Shown one piece after another: positions 41,194-49,157 of a DNA stretch of 64,000 nt. The stretch spans positions 1,769,788-1,833,787 of the forward strand of contig NZ_LMGU01000001.1 of assembly GCF_001427525.1 (NCBI RefSeq), given 5' to 3'. The first letter of the stretch is position 1. Each line of letters opens with the position of its first letter. The translations under genes and the position numbers were made by a program. Source of the stretch: Microbacterium sp. Root61. Its GTDB lineage: Bacteria; Actinomycetota; Actinomycetes; Actinomycetales; Microbacteriaceae. The notes below the pieces were generated by a model. That model was not told where the DNA came from, made no database searches, and saw only the letters and a list, made by a program, of their open reading frames with translations.

Positions 41194-42177
41194 CTAGAGG
41201 TCCAGCACGAGTCGCGCACTGCGGGCGCGGGAGATGCAGGGGAACATGCAGTCGGAGTGGGCGCGCTCCTCGTCGTCGAGCAGCGAGTCGCGGTGCTCGG
41301 GATCGCCGCGCAGCACGACCGTCTCGCACGTGCCGCAGACGCCCTGACCGCACGAGGTGAGCACCTCGACGCCCACGCGACGGACGGCGTCGACGATCGA
41401 TTCGTCGGGCGCGACCTGCACGGTCTGCCCGATGCGCGGGATCTCCACCTCGAAGCGCGTCGCGACGCCGTCCCCGACGCCCGGCGCCGCCGTGAACCGT
41501 TCGAGACGAACCGCGTGCCGACCGAGCGGTGCCGCCCATGCGTCGACCGCGGCGAGCAGCCGCTCGGGGCCGCATGCGTACACGCGCACGGCGCCGCCTG
41601 TCTGCGGCATCCAGGTGTCGAGATCAGCGCGTCCGCGCTCGTCCGCGGCGTGGACGGTGACCCGGTCTCCGGATGCCTCGAGCTCATCCAGGTATGCCAT
41701 GCCCGGGCGCGTGCGGCCGAGGTAGAGCAGCCGCCACGGGATGTCCAGCAGCTGCGCCTGGCGGATCATCGGCAGGATCGGGGTGATGCCGATGCCGCCG
41801 GCGACGAAGAGGTATTCCTCGGCCGGCGCGAGGCGGAAGTTGTTGCGCGGTCCGCCGAATCCGACGGCCATGCCGACCTCCAGGCCGGAGTGGATCAGCT
41901 CGGAGCCGCCGCGTCCATCGCGTTCGCGCAGCACGGCGACCGTGTACGTGTGGGCATCCCACCGGTCCCCCACCAGGGAGTACTGCCGGGTCGTGCCGTT
42001 GGGCAGCATCAGGTCGATGTGCGCCCCGGGAGCCCAGTCCGGCAGCCGCGAGTCGTCCGGACGCGCCAGCGTCACCTCGAGCACGTCTCCGGCCACGAGC
42101 CGCTTGGCGCGCACGGTCAGCGTGGTCCGCGAGCTCACCTCGGGCTCGATCCGTGGCGCATCCTGCGTGAGTGACAT
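41194..42177 (-). CDS. Phthalate-dioxygenase-reductase-type ferredoxin reductase
   Basis: A 327-residue protein with an FMN/NAD(H) reductase module (flavin site RQYSLVGD, nucleotide site FVAGGIGITPILPMI) and a C-terminal plant-type 2Fe-2S domain. The cluster cysteines are in SCGQGVCGTC plus a later Cys in MFPCISR. Such single-chain reductases (VanB, PDR) usually serve Rieske oxygenases, so service to a P450 is less common. It lies 12 bases before the P450. Confidence 0.94.
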   Translation of the reverse strand: MSLTQDAPRIEPEVSSRTTLTVRAKRLVAGDVLEVTLARPDDSRLPDWAPGAHIDLMLPNGTTRQYSLVGDRWDAHTYTVAVLRERDGRGGSELIHSGLEVGMAVGFGGPRNNFRLAPAEEYLFVAGGIGITPILPMIRQAQLLDIPWRLLYLGRTRPGMAYLDELEASGDRVTVHAADERGRADLDTWMPQTGGAVRVYACGPERLLAAVDAWAAPLGRHAVRLERFTAAPGVGDGVATRFEVEIPRIGQTVQVAPDESIVDAVRRVGVEVLTSCGQGVCGTCETVVLRGDPEHRDSLLDDEERAHSDCMFPCISRARSARLVLDL

Positions 42178-42274
42178 CCGGCCTCCTTGCCGATCCGGTC
42201 GTCGCCGACCATCACGAGCACGCTACGGCGGAGGCGGGATCGGGTCGCGTCCGTTTCCGATCAACGGAATCCGG

Positions 42275-42640
42275 TCACGCCCACAGGATGAAACCCGTCA
42301 CCGCCGCGATCGCCGCAAGCACCACCAGGGCGACGTTGAGGGCCGGAGTCTCGCCGATGCGGCGATGCGTGATCGAGGCACCGATCTGCAGGATGCCGAG
42401 TCCCACCGCCGCCAGCGGGGCGAGGATCGGGGCTATCCCGACCAACGGCGGCACGATGAGCCCGACGACCCCGACCAGCTCGAGCACGCCGATGAGCACG
42501 ATCGTCGACGGCGCGAAGTCGGCCGTCCACGCCATACCGCTCTCCTCGAGCTGCGCCTTCGAACGGAAGAGCTTGAGCAGAGCGGCGAACAGCGTGACGG
42601 CGGCAAGCAGCCCGGCCGCGATCCAATACGCGACCAGCAT
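42275..42640 (-). CDS. DoxX family membrane protein
   Basis: A 121-residue protein with four membrane segments (MLVAYWIAAGLLAAVTLFAA, then two central helices around LELVGVVGLIVPPLVG). It fits the DoxX group, which is linked to quinone or thiol redox processes. The start lies two bases from the stop of the alkylsulfatase gene, so it is in that operon. Confidence 0.82.
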   Translation of the reverse strand: MLVAYWIAAGLLAAVTLFAALLKLFRSKAQLEESGMAWTADFAPSTIVLIGVLELVGVVGLIVPPLVGIAPILAPLAAVGLGILQIGASITHRRIGETPALNVALVVLAAIAAVTGFILWA

Positions 42641-42642
42641 GG

Positions 42643-44619
42643 CTACGGCACCACGATGTTGAAGCTCGGGTCGCCCGCGTCCAGGACGCCGAGCAGCTGG
42701 GGCAGCGGGTTCGCGCCGCCGGACACCGCGATGCCGTCGCCGCTCGCGTCTCCGCCGAGCAGCGCCAGCAGACGCATCCGCGTGAGCGCGATCGTGACGC
42801 TGCCGTCCGCGGCCGGCGCCTGGAGGTAGACCAGCACGCCGTTGCGCAGCGTGACCAGATAAGTGGCGTCGAGGTCGGTGAAAGTGAGCGCGAACGAGAG
42901 GTCCAGATCCCAGGCGCGCGGCCCGTCGACGGTGATCGCGATGGCGTCCAGCAGTTGCTCCGCCGTGAGCTGCGCCAGGATGGCGGGCGCGCTGGTGGCC
43001 GTGGGCGTGCCGAAGTTGCCTTCGCGCAGCTCGGTCGCCCCGGAGAGGAAGAAGTTGCGCCAGGTGCCGTTCTCCGCGCCGTAGGCCAGCTGCTCGAGCG
43101 TGTCGGCATAGAGCGCACGGGCGGCCGCGTGATCGGCGTCCGTGAACACCGCGTGATCGAGCAACGTCGCCGCCCAGCGGAAGTCACCCGCGTCGTAGGC
43201 GGTCTGCGCGACCTCGACGACACGATCGATTCCTCCGATCGCCTCGACGTACCGCGTGGCCTGCTCGGCAGGCGCGTGCGGCCAGAGGCGCGCAGGATTG
43301 CCGTCGAACCAGCCCATGTAGCGCTGGTAGATCGCCTTCACGTTGTGGCTGACCGAGCCGTAGTAGCCGTGCGTGTTCCACGTCGCATCCAGGGCCGGGG
43401 GCAGCTGGATCATCTCGGCGATCTCGGCGCCCGTGTAGCCCTGGTTCAGCAGTCGCAGCGTCTGGTCGTGCAAGTAGGCGTAGAGGTCGCGCTGCCGACT
43501 GAGGAAGGTCGCGATCTGGTCGCTCCCCCACGTCGGCCAGTGGTGCGAGGCGAACACGACGTCGGACCGGTCGCCGAAGCGGTCGATGGCCTCGGTGAGG
43601 TAGGTCGACCACACGTGCGGGTCGCGCACGACTGCACCCCGCAGGGTGAGGAGGTTGTGCAGCGTGTGCGTGGCGTTCTCCGCCATGCACAGCGCGCGGT
43701 GCTGCGGGAAGTAGAAGTGCATCTCGGAGGGCGCCTCCGTGCCGGGCGCCATCTGGAACTCGATCTCGACCCCGTCGACGGTCAACGTCTCGCCCGTGCG
43801 GGAGATGGTGACGGTCGGCACGATGAGCCCGACCTCGCCGCTCGAGGTCGTCTGACCGAGACCGGCCCCGACCTGCCCCTGCGGTCCGCGCGCGAGCGCT
43901 GCGCCGTACATGTAGCCGGCGCGGCGCGACATCGCCGTACCTGCGTACACGTTCTCGGACACGGCGTGCTCGACGAATCCCTCCGGCGCGATGATCTGCA
44001 CGCGACCGGCGTCGACATCGGCCTGGCTCGTGACACCGAAGATGCCTCCGAAGTGGTCGACGTGGCTGTGCGTGTGGATGACCGCGACCACGGTCTGCTC
44101 GCCGCGGTGGGCGCGGTAGAGGCCGAGCGCCGCCGCGGCCGTCTCACTGGAGATGAGCGGGTCGATGACGATGACGCCGGTGTCGCCCTCGACGAAGGTG
44201 ACGTTCGAGAGGTCGATGCCGCGCACCTGGTAGATGCCGGGAACGACCTCGTAGAGGCCCTGACGCGCGACCAGCTGTGACTGGCGCCACAGGCTCGGGT
44301 GCACCGTGGCGGGCGCCTCTCCCGCCAGGAATCCATAAGAGTCGGCGTCGTAGACGACATGGCCGTCCGCCGCCCGCACGATGCCGGGCTCGAGTGCGGC
44401 GATGAATCCGCGGTCGGCGTCCTCGAAATCCTGCGTATCCGAGAAGGGCATCGACTGGAGCGCTCGGGCGTTCGCGGCTTCGATCGAGGGGTGGGCGGCT
44501 GCGGATTCCAAGAGCGTCTCCTGACTGCCGGGCGCTGTGGCGAGGCCCGTCTTCTCCTCGACTATGCCGCTCGGCTCACGACCCCGCAAGGGTTCGGCGC
44601 TCTGGCGCCGCGAGCGCAC
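42643..44619 (-). CDS. Alkyl sulfatase (SdsA family, metallo-beta-lactamase fold)
   Basis: A protein of up to 658 residues. The metallo-beta-lactamase zinc motif is THSHVDHFGG, followed by the alkylsulfatase regions HFYFPQHRALCMAENATHTLHN and ASHHWPTWGSDQI, a dimerisation region and a C-terminal SCP2-like domain. SdsA enzymes hydrolyse alkyl sulfates such as dodecyl sulfate to alcohol and sulfate. No signal peptide is seen. The N-terminus is uncertain: GTG at 44619 is used, but a TTG some 37 codons in is possible. It heads the operon with DoxX, the reductase and P450. Confidence 0.92.
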   Translation of the reverse strand: MRSRRQSAEPLRGREPSGIVEEKTGLATAPGSQETLLESAAAHPSIEAANARALQSMPFSDTQDFEDADRGFIAALEPGIVRAADGHVVYDADSYGFLAGEAPATVHPSLWRQSQLVARQGLYEVVPGIYQVRGIDLSNVTFVEGDTGVIVIDPLISSETAAAALGLYRAHRGEQTVVAVIHTHSHVDHFGGIFGVTSQADVDAGRVQIIAPEGFVEHAVSENVYAGTAMSRRAGYMYGAALARGPQGQVGAGLGQTTSSGEVGLIVPTVTISRTGETLTVDGVEIEFQMAPGTEAPSEMHFYFPQHRALCMAENATHTLHNLLTLRGAVVRDPHVWSTYLTEAIDRFGDRSDVVFASHHWPTWGSDQIATFLSRQRDLYAYLHDQTLRLLNQGYTGAEIAEMIQLPPALDATWNTHGYYGSVSHNVKAIYQRYMGWFDGNPARLWPHAPAEQATRYVEAIGGIDRVVEVAQTAYDAGDFRWAATLLDHAVFTDADHAAARALYADTLEQLAYGAENGTWRNFFLSGATELREGNFGTPTATSAPAILAQLTAEQLLDAIAITVDGPRAWDLDLSFALTFTDLDATYLVTLRNGVLVYLQAPAADGSVTIALTRMRLLALLGGDASGDGIAVSGGANPLPQLLGVLDAGDPSFNIVVP

Positions 44620-44652
44620 CTGAGTAGTCTGGTCGCGTCAGAAGGGACCCAC

Positions 44653-44952
44653 ATGTCATTCCAGGCATATCTCGACGCGATCGAAGACAAGACCGGCCTC
44701 ACCCCTCGTCAGCTCGTGGACATCGCGGCGACAAAGGGCTTCGACCAGCCCGACATCAAGGCCGGAGTCATCCTCGAATGGCTCAAAGACGACTACGACC
44801 TCGGCCGCGGGCACGGGATGGCGCTGGTCCATGTCATCAAGAAGGGCCCGACCATCGACGCCAAGTACGTCGGCACGACGGGCACACATCGCGATGAGTC
44901 CGACACGCTGTGGTTGGACGGAAAGGCGACGCGACCGGGAGCCTCGGGATGA
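44653..44952 (+). CDS. DUF4287 protein
   Basis: A 99-residue protein with the DUF4287 pattern MSFQAYLDAIEDKTGLTPRQ and ILEWLKDDYDLGRGHGMALV. The role is not established. GAAGGGA lies eight bases before the ATG. Its last codons overlap the start of the next gene (ATGA). It is divergent from the alkylsulfatase operon. Confidence 0.88.
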   Translation: MSFQAYLDAIEDKTGLTPRQLVDIAATKGFDQPDIKAGVILEWLKDDYDLGRGHGMALVHVIKKGPTIDAKYVGTTGTHRDESDTLWLDGKATRPGASG

Positions 44953-45314
44953 GCGACTCGGTGGACATCCACGCCGATGTGCCGCCCAGCGGAGACGGGT
45001 GCGTGGAGTGCGAGGCATCCGGGAGCTGGTGGGTGCATCTGCGCCGCTGCGCCGCGTGCGGACACATCGGATGCTGCGACGATTCGCTGAATCGTCATGC
45101 GTCGGCGCACGCGCAGAGCTCGGGGCACCGGGTGATCCAGACCTTCGAGCCCGGCGAGGACTGGTTCTGGGACTTCGAGACGCAACAGCTGATCGACGGA
45201 CCGGAGCTCGCACCGCCGACGAGTCACCCCGATGCGCAGACGACGCCGGGCCCCGCCGAGCGGGTGCCGGAGGGTTGGCGCGAGGTGCTGGCCGAGCGGC
45301 GCGCCGCGCAGTAG
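44949..45314 (+). CDS. UBP-type zinc finger protein
   Basis: A 121-residue protein with a ZnF-UBP pattern: CVEC, then CAACGHIGCC and the His cluster NRHASAHAQSSGH, followed by FEPGEDWFWDFE. In bacteria this domain occurs as a stand-alone protein of unknown role. It is coupled to the DUF4287 gene and converges on recQ. Confidence 0.88.
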   Translation: MSDSVDIHADVPPSGDGCVECEASGSWWVHLRRCAACGHIGCCDDSLNRHASAHAQSSGHRVIQTFEPGEDWFWDFETQQLIDGPELAPPTSHPDAQTTPGPAERVPEGWREVLAERRAAQ

Positions 45315-45363
45315 TCGCGGGACGCGGTCTCAGCCGCGCCGGCTCGCAATCTCGGCAGCGCGA

Positions 45364-47457
45364 TCAGCCTCGCAGCGCCAGCGCGAACGGCAGCACCGCG
45401 TCGGCGCCCGCGCGACGTAGCTCCCGCGCGGCCACCGTGATGGTCCACCGGCTGTCGGCCAGGTCATCGACGAGCAGCACCGGCCCGGGTGGGATCTCCA
45501 GGCCGGACGCGTCGAACCGATCCCACAGCCCGGCCAGGCGGTAGACGCTGTTGCCACCCGGGTCGCCGGTCGGACCGCCGTTGCGGATGCCGAGCGTGCC
45601 GATGAACGGCAGCCGCCCCGCCACCGCGAGTCCGCGCGCCAGTGAGTCGATGAGCAGCGGTCGGCGCCGCGACGGCATCGCGACCACCGACGTGGGTCGC
45701 TGCGCCCAGCTCCAGTCCGCGAGCACCCGGACGGCGGCATCCCGCAGCGCCGGAGACGCTTCGGCATCCGTCGGATTCTCGAACACGGCTCGCAGCGTGC
45801 CGCCCCAGCCGAGATCGGTCAGGCGTGCCAGAGCGCGTCCCTCCTCGGCGCGCTCTTCGACGGCGATGCGGCCGCGGGCGGGCACCCCGAGCCGGTCGGC
45901 GCCGGTCGGCCATTGCGCGCGCGGCTCGATCGGCACCCCGACACGATCGAGGGAGGATGCCGCGGATGCCGTCGCACCCTCGGCGATGTCGCGCGGGAAC
46001 CAGATGCCCGCGCAGTTGTCGCACCGGCCGCAGGGTGTGGCGGTGTCGTCGTCGAGCGAGCGCTGCAGGAACTCCATGCGGCATCCGCTGGTCTGTTCGT
46101 AGTCGATCATGTGCTGCTGCTCGACTCGGCGCTCGGCTGCGATGCGGTCGTAGCGCTCGGCGTCGTACTCCCACGGCGCGCCCGTGGACACCCATCCGCC
46201 GCGCACGCGGTGCACGGCACCGTCGACGTCGAGCACCTTCAGCAGCAGCTCGAGGGGTGTGCGGCGGATGTCCACCAGCGACTCGAGCGCCGGGGTCGAC
46301 AGCGGCTGATCGCCGAGCGCGCCGATGACGCGTTCGGCCCGCTCGCGCGTGGGCATCGACGCCGTCGCGAAGTAGCGCCAGATGTCGGGGTCTTCGGGCC
46401 CCGGCAGCAGGAGCACGTCGGCGTTCTCGGTCGCGCGGCCCGCACGTCCGACCTGCTGGTAGTACGCCACCGGCGAGGACGGCGCGCCCAGGTGGATGAC
46501 GAAGCCCAGGTCGGGCTTGTCGAACCCCATGCCGAGCGCGCTGGTGGCCACGAGCGCCTTGACCTCGTTGCGCTTGAGGCGGCCCTCGAGCTCCTCGCGC
46601 TCGGCGGAGTCGGTCTGGCCGGTGTACGCCCGGACGTCGTGCCCGGCCTCGCGCAGGAGCCGGGCGACATCCTCGGCGCCGCTGACGGTGAGGCTGTAGA
46701 TGATGCCCGACCCGGCCATGTCGCCCAGATGCGTGAGCAGCCAGGCGAGGCGTGCGCGCGCGTCGGGCAGGCGCAGCACACCCAGGCGCAGCGAGGCGCG
46801 CGCGAGCGGCCCGCGGATGGTGAGAACGCCCGTCTCGTCGGTGCCGCGGCCCAGCTGCTCGGCAACGTCGGTGACGACGCGGCTGTTGGCGGTCGCGGTG
46901 GTCGCGAGGATCGGGATGCCGGCAGGAAGCTGTCGAATGAGATCTCCGAGTCGCCGGTAGTCGGGGCGGAAGTCATGGCCCCAATCGCTGATGCAGTGCG
47001 CCTCGTCGACCACCAGCATCCCCATCCGAGCGATGAGCGCGGGCAGCTGCTGATCGCGGAAGTCGGGGTTGTTCAGCCGCTCCGGCGAGACCAGGAGCAC
47101 ATCGATGTCATCTGCGGCGAGGCGCGCGAGCACGTCGCTCCACTCGTGCGCGTTCGTCGAGTTGATCGCGACCGCCCGCACACCCGCGCGCTCGGCCGCC
47201 GCGATCTGGTCGCGCATCAGGGCGAGCAGCGGTGAGACCAGTACCGTCGGTCCCGCGCCGCGCCGGCGCAGCAGCAGCGTCGCGACGAAGTAGACCGCCG
47301 ACTTGCCCCACCCCGTGCGCTGCACCACGAGCGCGCGACGTCGACCGTCGACCAGGGCATCGATCGCCTCGTACTGCCCCTCGTGAAAGTCGGCGTCGGG
47401 GCGACCGACGAGCGCCCGCAGCGTCTCGAGGGCCTCGGTCCGCGTGTCAGAGCTCAT
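45364..47457 (-). CDS. RecQ-type DNA helicase fused to phosphoribosyltransferase-like domain
   Basis: A 697-residue protein. The helicase part has Walker A QRTGWGKSA (near residue 50), the DEAH box VVDEAHCISDWGHDFRPDYR, SAT-type motif ATTATAN and the C-terminal-domain HLGAPSSPVAYYQQVGRAGR. The RecQ zinc cysteines are in SGCRMEF and TPCGRCDNC. In place of an HRDC domain the last ~150 residues carry a PRTase-type PRPP motif, VLLVDDLADSRWTITVAA. This fusion is known in actinobacteria; the role of the extra domain in repair is unclear. Confidence 0.93.
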   Translation of the reverse strand: MSSDTRTEALETLRALVGRPDADFHEGQYEAIDALVDGRRRALVVQRTGWGKSAVYFVATLLLRRRGAGPTVLVSPLLALMRDQIAAAERAGVRAVAINSTNAHEWSDVLARLAADDIDVLLVSPERLNNPDFRDQQLPALIARMGMLVVDEAHCISDWGHDFRPDYRRLGDLIRQLPAGIPILATTATANSRVVTDVAEQLGRGTDETGVLTIRGPLARASLRLGVLRLPDARARLAWLLTHLGDMAGSGIIYSLTVSGAEDVARLLREAGHDVRAYTGQTDSAEREELEGRLKRNEVKALVATSALGMGFDKPDLGFVIHLGAPSSPVAYYQQVGRAGRATENADVLLLPGPEDPDIWRYFATASMPTRERAERVIGALGDQPLSTPALESLVDIRRTPLELLLKVLDVDGAVHRVRGGWVSTGAPWEYDAERYDRIAAERRVEQQHMIDYEQTSGCRMEFLQRSLDDDTATPCGRCDNCAGIWFPRDIAEGATASAASSLDRVGVPIEPRAQWPTGADRLGVPARGRIAVEERAEEGRALARLTDLGWGGTLRAVFENPTDAEASPALRDAAVRVLADWSWAQRPTSVVAMPSRRRPLLIDSLARGLAVAGRLPFIGTLGIRNGGPTGDPGGNSVYRLAGLWDRFDASGLEIPPGPVLLVDDLADSRWTITVAARELRRAGADAVLPFALALRG

Positions 47458-47500
47458 CCTTCGAGTCTGTCAGGGGGCTGCGACCTCAGGGTGCGGTGGG

Positions 47501-48976
47501 TCAGGCGGTCGCCGCGGCCAGCCTCACATCGACGCGCGCCGGCAGCACAACCGGGTGCGCGCCGGCCATGTGCTCGAGCACGCGGATGACCTGGCACGAG
47601 TAGCCGTACTCGTTGTCGTACCAGACGTACAGCACCATGTTCTTGTCGTCGGCGATCGTCGCGAGTCCATCGACGATGCCGGCACGATGCGATCCGACGA
47701 AGTCGGTCGAGACGACCTCGGGCGATTCGACGTAGTCGATCTGCTGCCGCAGCTTCGAGTGCAGCGACACCCGGCGCAGGTAGTCGTTGACCTCGTCCTT
47801 GGTCGCCGGCTGCTCCAGCGTCAGGTTGAGGATCGCCAGCGACACGTCCGGGGTGGGGACGCGGATGCTGCTGCCGGTGAGCTTGCCCTCCATCTGCGGC
47901 AGCGCCTTGGCGACGGCCGTGGCGGCGCCGGTCTCGGTGATGACCATGTTGAGCACGGCAGAGCGGCCGCGGCGGTCGCCCTTGTGGAAGTTGTCGGTGA
48001 GGTTCTGATCGTTCGTGAACGAGTGGACCGTCTCGACATGTCCGCGGACGACGCCGTAGGCCTCGTCGATGGCCTTCAGTACCGGGGTGATGGCGTTGGT
48101 CGTGCAGGAAGCCGCCGACAGGATGAGGTCGTCCGGCGCGATCGTGTCGTGGTTGATGCCGAACACGATGTTCTTCAGCGGCGACTTGCCCGGAGCCGTG
48201 AGCAGCACCCGTGCGACACCCGGGCTCTGCAGGTGCTGTGAGAGCCCCTCGGCATCCCGCCAGCGTCCGGTGTTGTCGACGACGACCGCATCGCGGATAC
48301 CGTACTTCGTGTAGTCCGTGCTCGCCGGGTCATCGGAGTAGATGACCTGGATGCGGGTGCCGTTCGCGATGATGATGTCGTGGTCCTCATCGACCGTGAC
48401 GGTGCCCGGGAAGGTGCCGTGCACCGAGTCACGGCTGAGCAGGCTGGCGCGCTTGACGAGATCGTTGCTCGATCCGCGCCGCACCACGATCGCGCGCAGG
48501 CGCAGACCGTGGTCGTTGCCGGCATGACTGATCAGGATGCGGGCCAGCAGACGGCCGATGCGACCGAAGCCGTACAGCACGACGTCCGTTCCGCGGGACT
48601 GCTCGGGAGCGGCGCCCGGGAGGCTGGCCAGCTCGTCGCGGAGATACTCCTCGATGTCCACGTCGGCACCGGCGGCATCGAGCTCGGCCGCGAGGCGGGC
48701 GACGTCCAGGGACGCCGGACCCGGCTCGATCGTGAGGAGCGCCTCCAGGACCGCGCGGGTCTGCTCCAGGGACAGCTCCTGGTGACCGAGCTGGCGCACC
48801 CGCTCGTGCGCCTCGATCACGCCCATCGCCGACAGGTTGATGATGCGGTGCCCGTGCACGGATGTGACGACCCCGTGATCGCGATACAGGCGTCCGATCA
48901 GGGGGATCAGGCGCTCGGCGAGCTCTTCGCGCGCGACCCAGGCATCTCGATGAACGTCGTAGTCAGTAGTGGACAC
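47501..48976 (-). CDS. gap: Glyceraldehyde-3-phosphate dehydrogenase, long form
   Basis: A 491-residue GAPDH. It has an N-terminal extension of about 128 residues absent from the usual 335-residue enzyme, then the Rossmann motif YGFGRIGRLL and the catalytic Cys291 in SAASCTTNAITP. The C-terminal WYDNEYGYSCQV is standard. Long-form enzymes occur in actinobacteria and some proteobacteria and may favour gluconeogenesis. Monocistronic; a perfect terminator from the upstream operon precedes it. Confidence 0.95.
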   Translation of the reverse strand: MSTTDYDVHRDAWVAREELAERLIPLIGRLYRDHGVVTSVHGHRIINLSAMGVIEAHERVRQLGHQELSLEQTRAVLEALLTIEPGPASLDVARLAAELDAAGADVDIEEYLRDELASLPGAAPEQSRGTDVVLYGFGRIGRLLARILISHAGNDHGLRLRAIVVRRGSSNDLVKRASLLSRDSVHGTFPGTVTVDEDHDIIIANGTRIQVIYSDDPASTDYTKYGIRDAVVVDNTGRWRDAEGLSQHLQSPGVARVLLTAPGKSPLKNIVFGINHDTIAPDDLILSAASCTTNAITPVLKAIDEAYGVVRGHVETVHSFTNDQNLTDNFHKGDRRGRSAVLNMVITETGAATAVAKALPQMEGKLTGSSIRVPTPDVSLAILNLTLEQPATKDEVNDYLRRVSLHSKLRQQIDYVESPEVVSTDFVGSHRAGIVDGLATIADDKNMVLYVWYDNEYGYSCQVIRVLEHMAGAHPVVLPARVDVRLAAATA

Positions 48977-49102
48977 GGTTCTCCTTCAGATGCCGCACGG
49001 CACGGCGACACCATCGTCGTTTCGGGGAGGAGTGCGCTCGCAGCCGGGAAGGGGAGCGCGAACAGGTCCAGTTTATTCGTGCCCGCGGCCCTCGAAATGA
49101 CG

Positions 49103-49147
49103 CAGCGCGTCTCGTCGTCCCTCTCAGTGGGATGACGAGACGCGCTG
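49103..49147 (-). terminator. Terminator of the arylsulfatase operon
   Basis: A 19-base stem (CAGCGCGTCTCGTCGTCCC with GGGATGACGAGACGCGCTG, one wobble pair) and 7-base loop, 10 bases after the arylsulfatase stop. Confidence 0.85.
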
Positions 49148-49157
49148 CGGTGAACTT

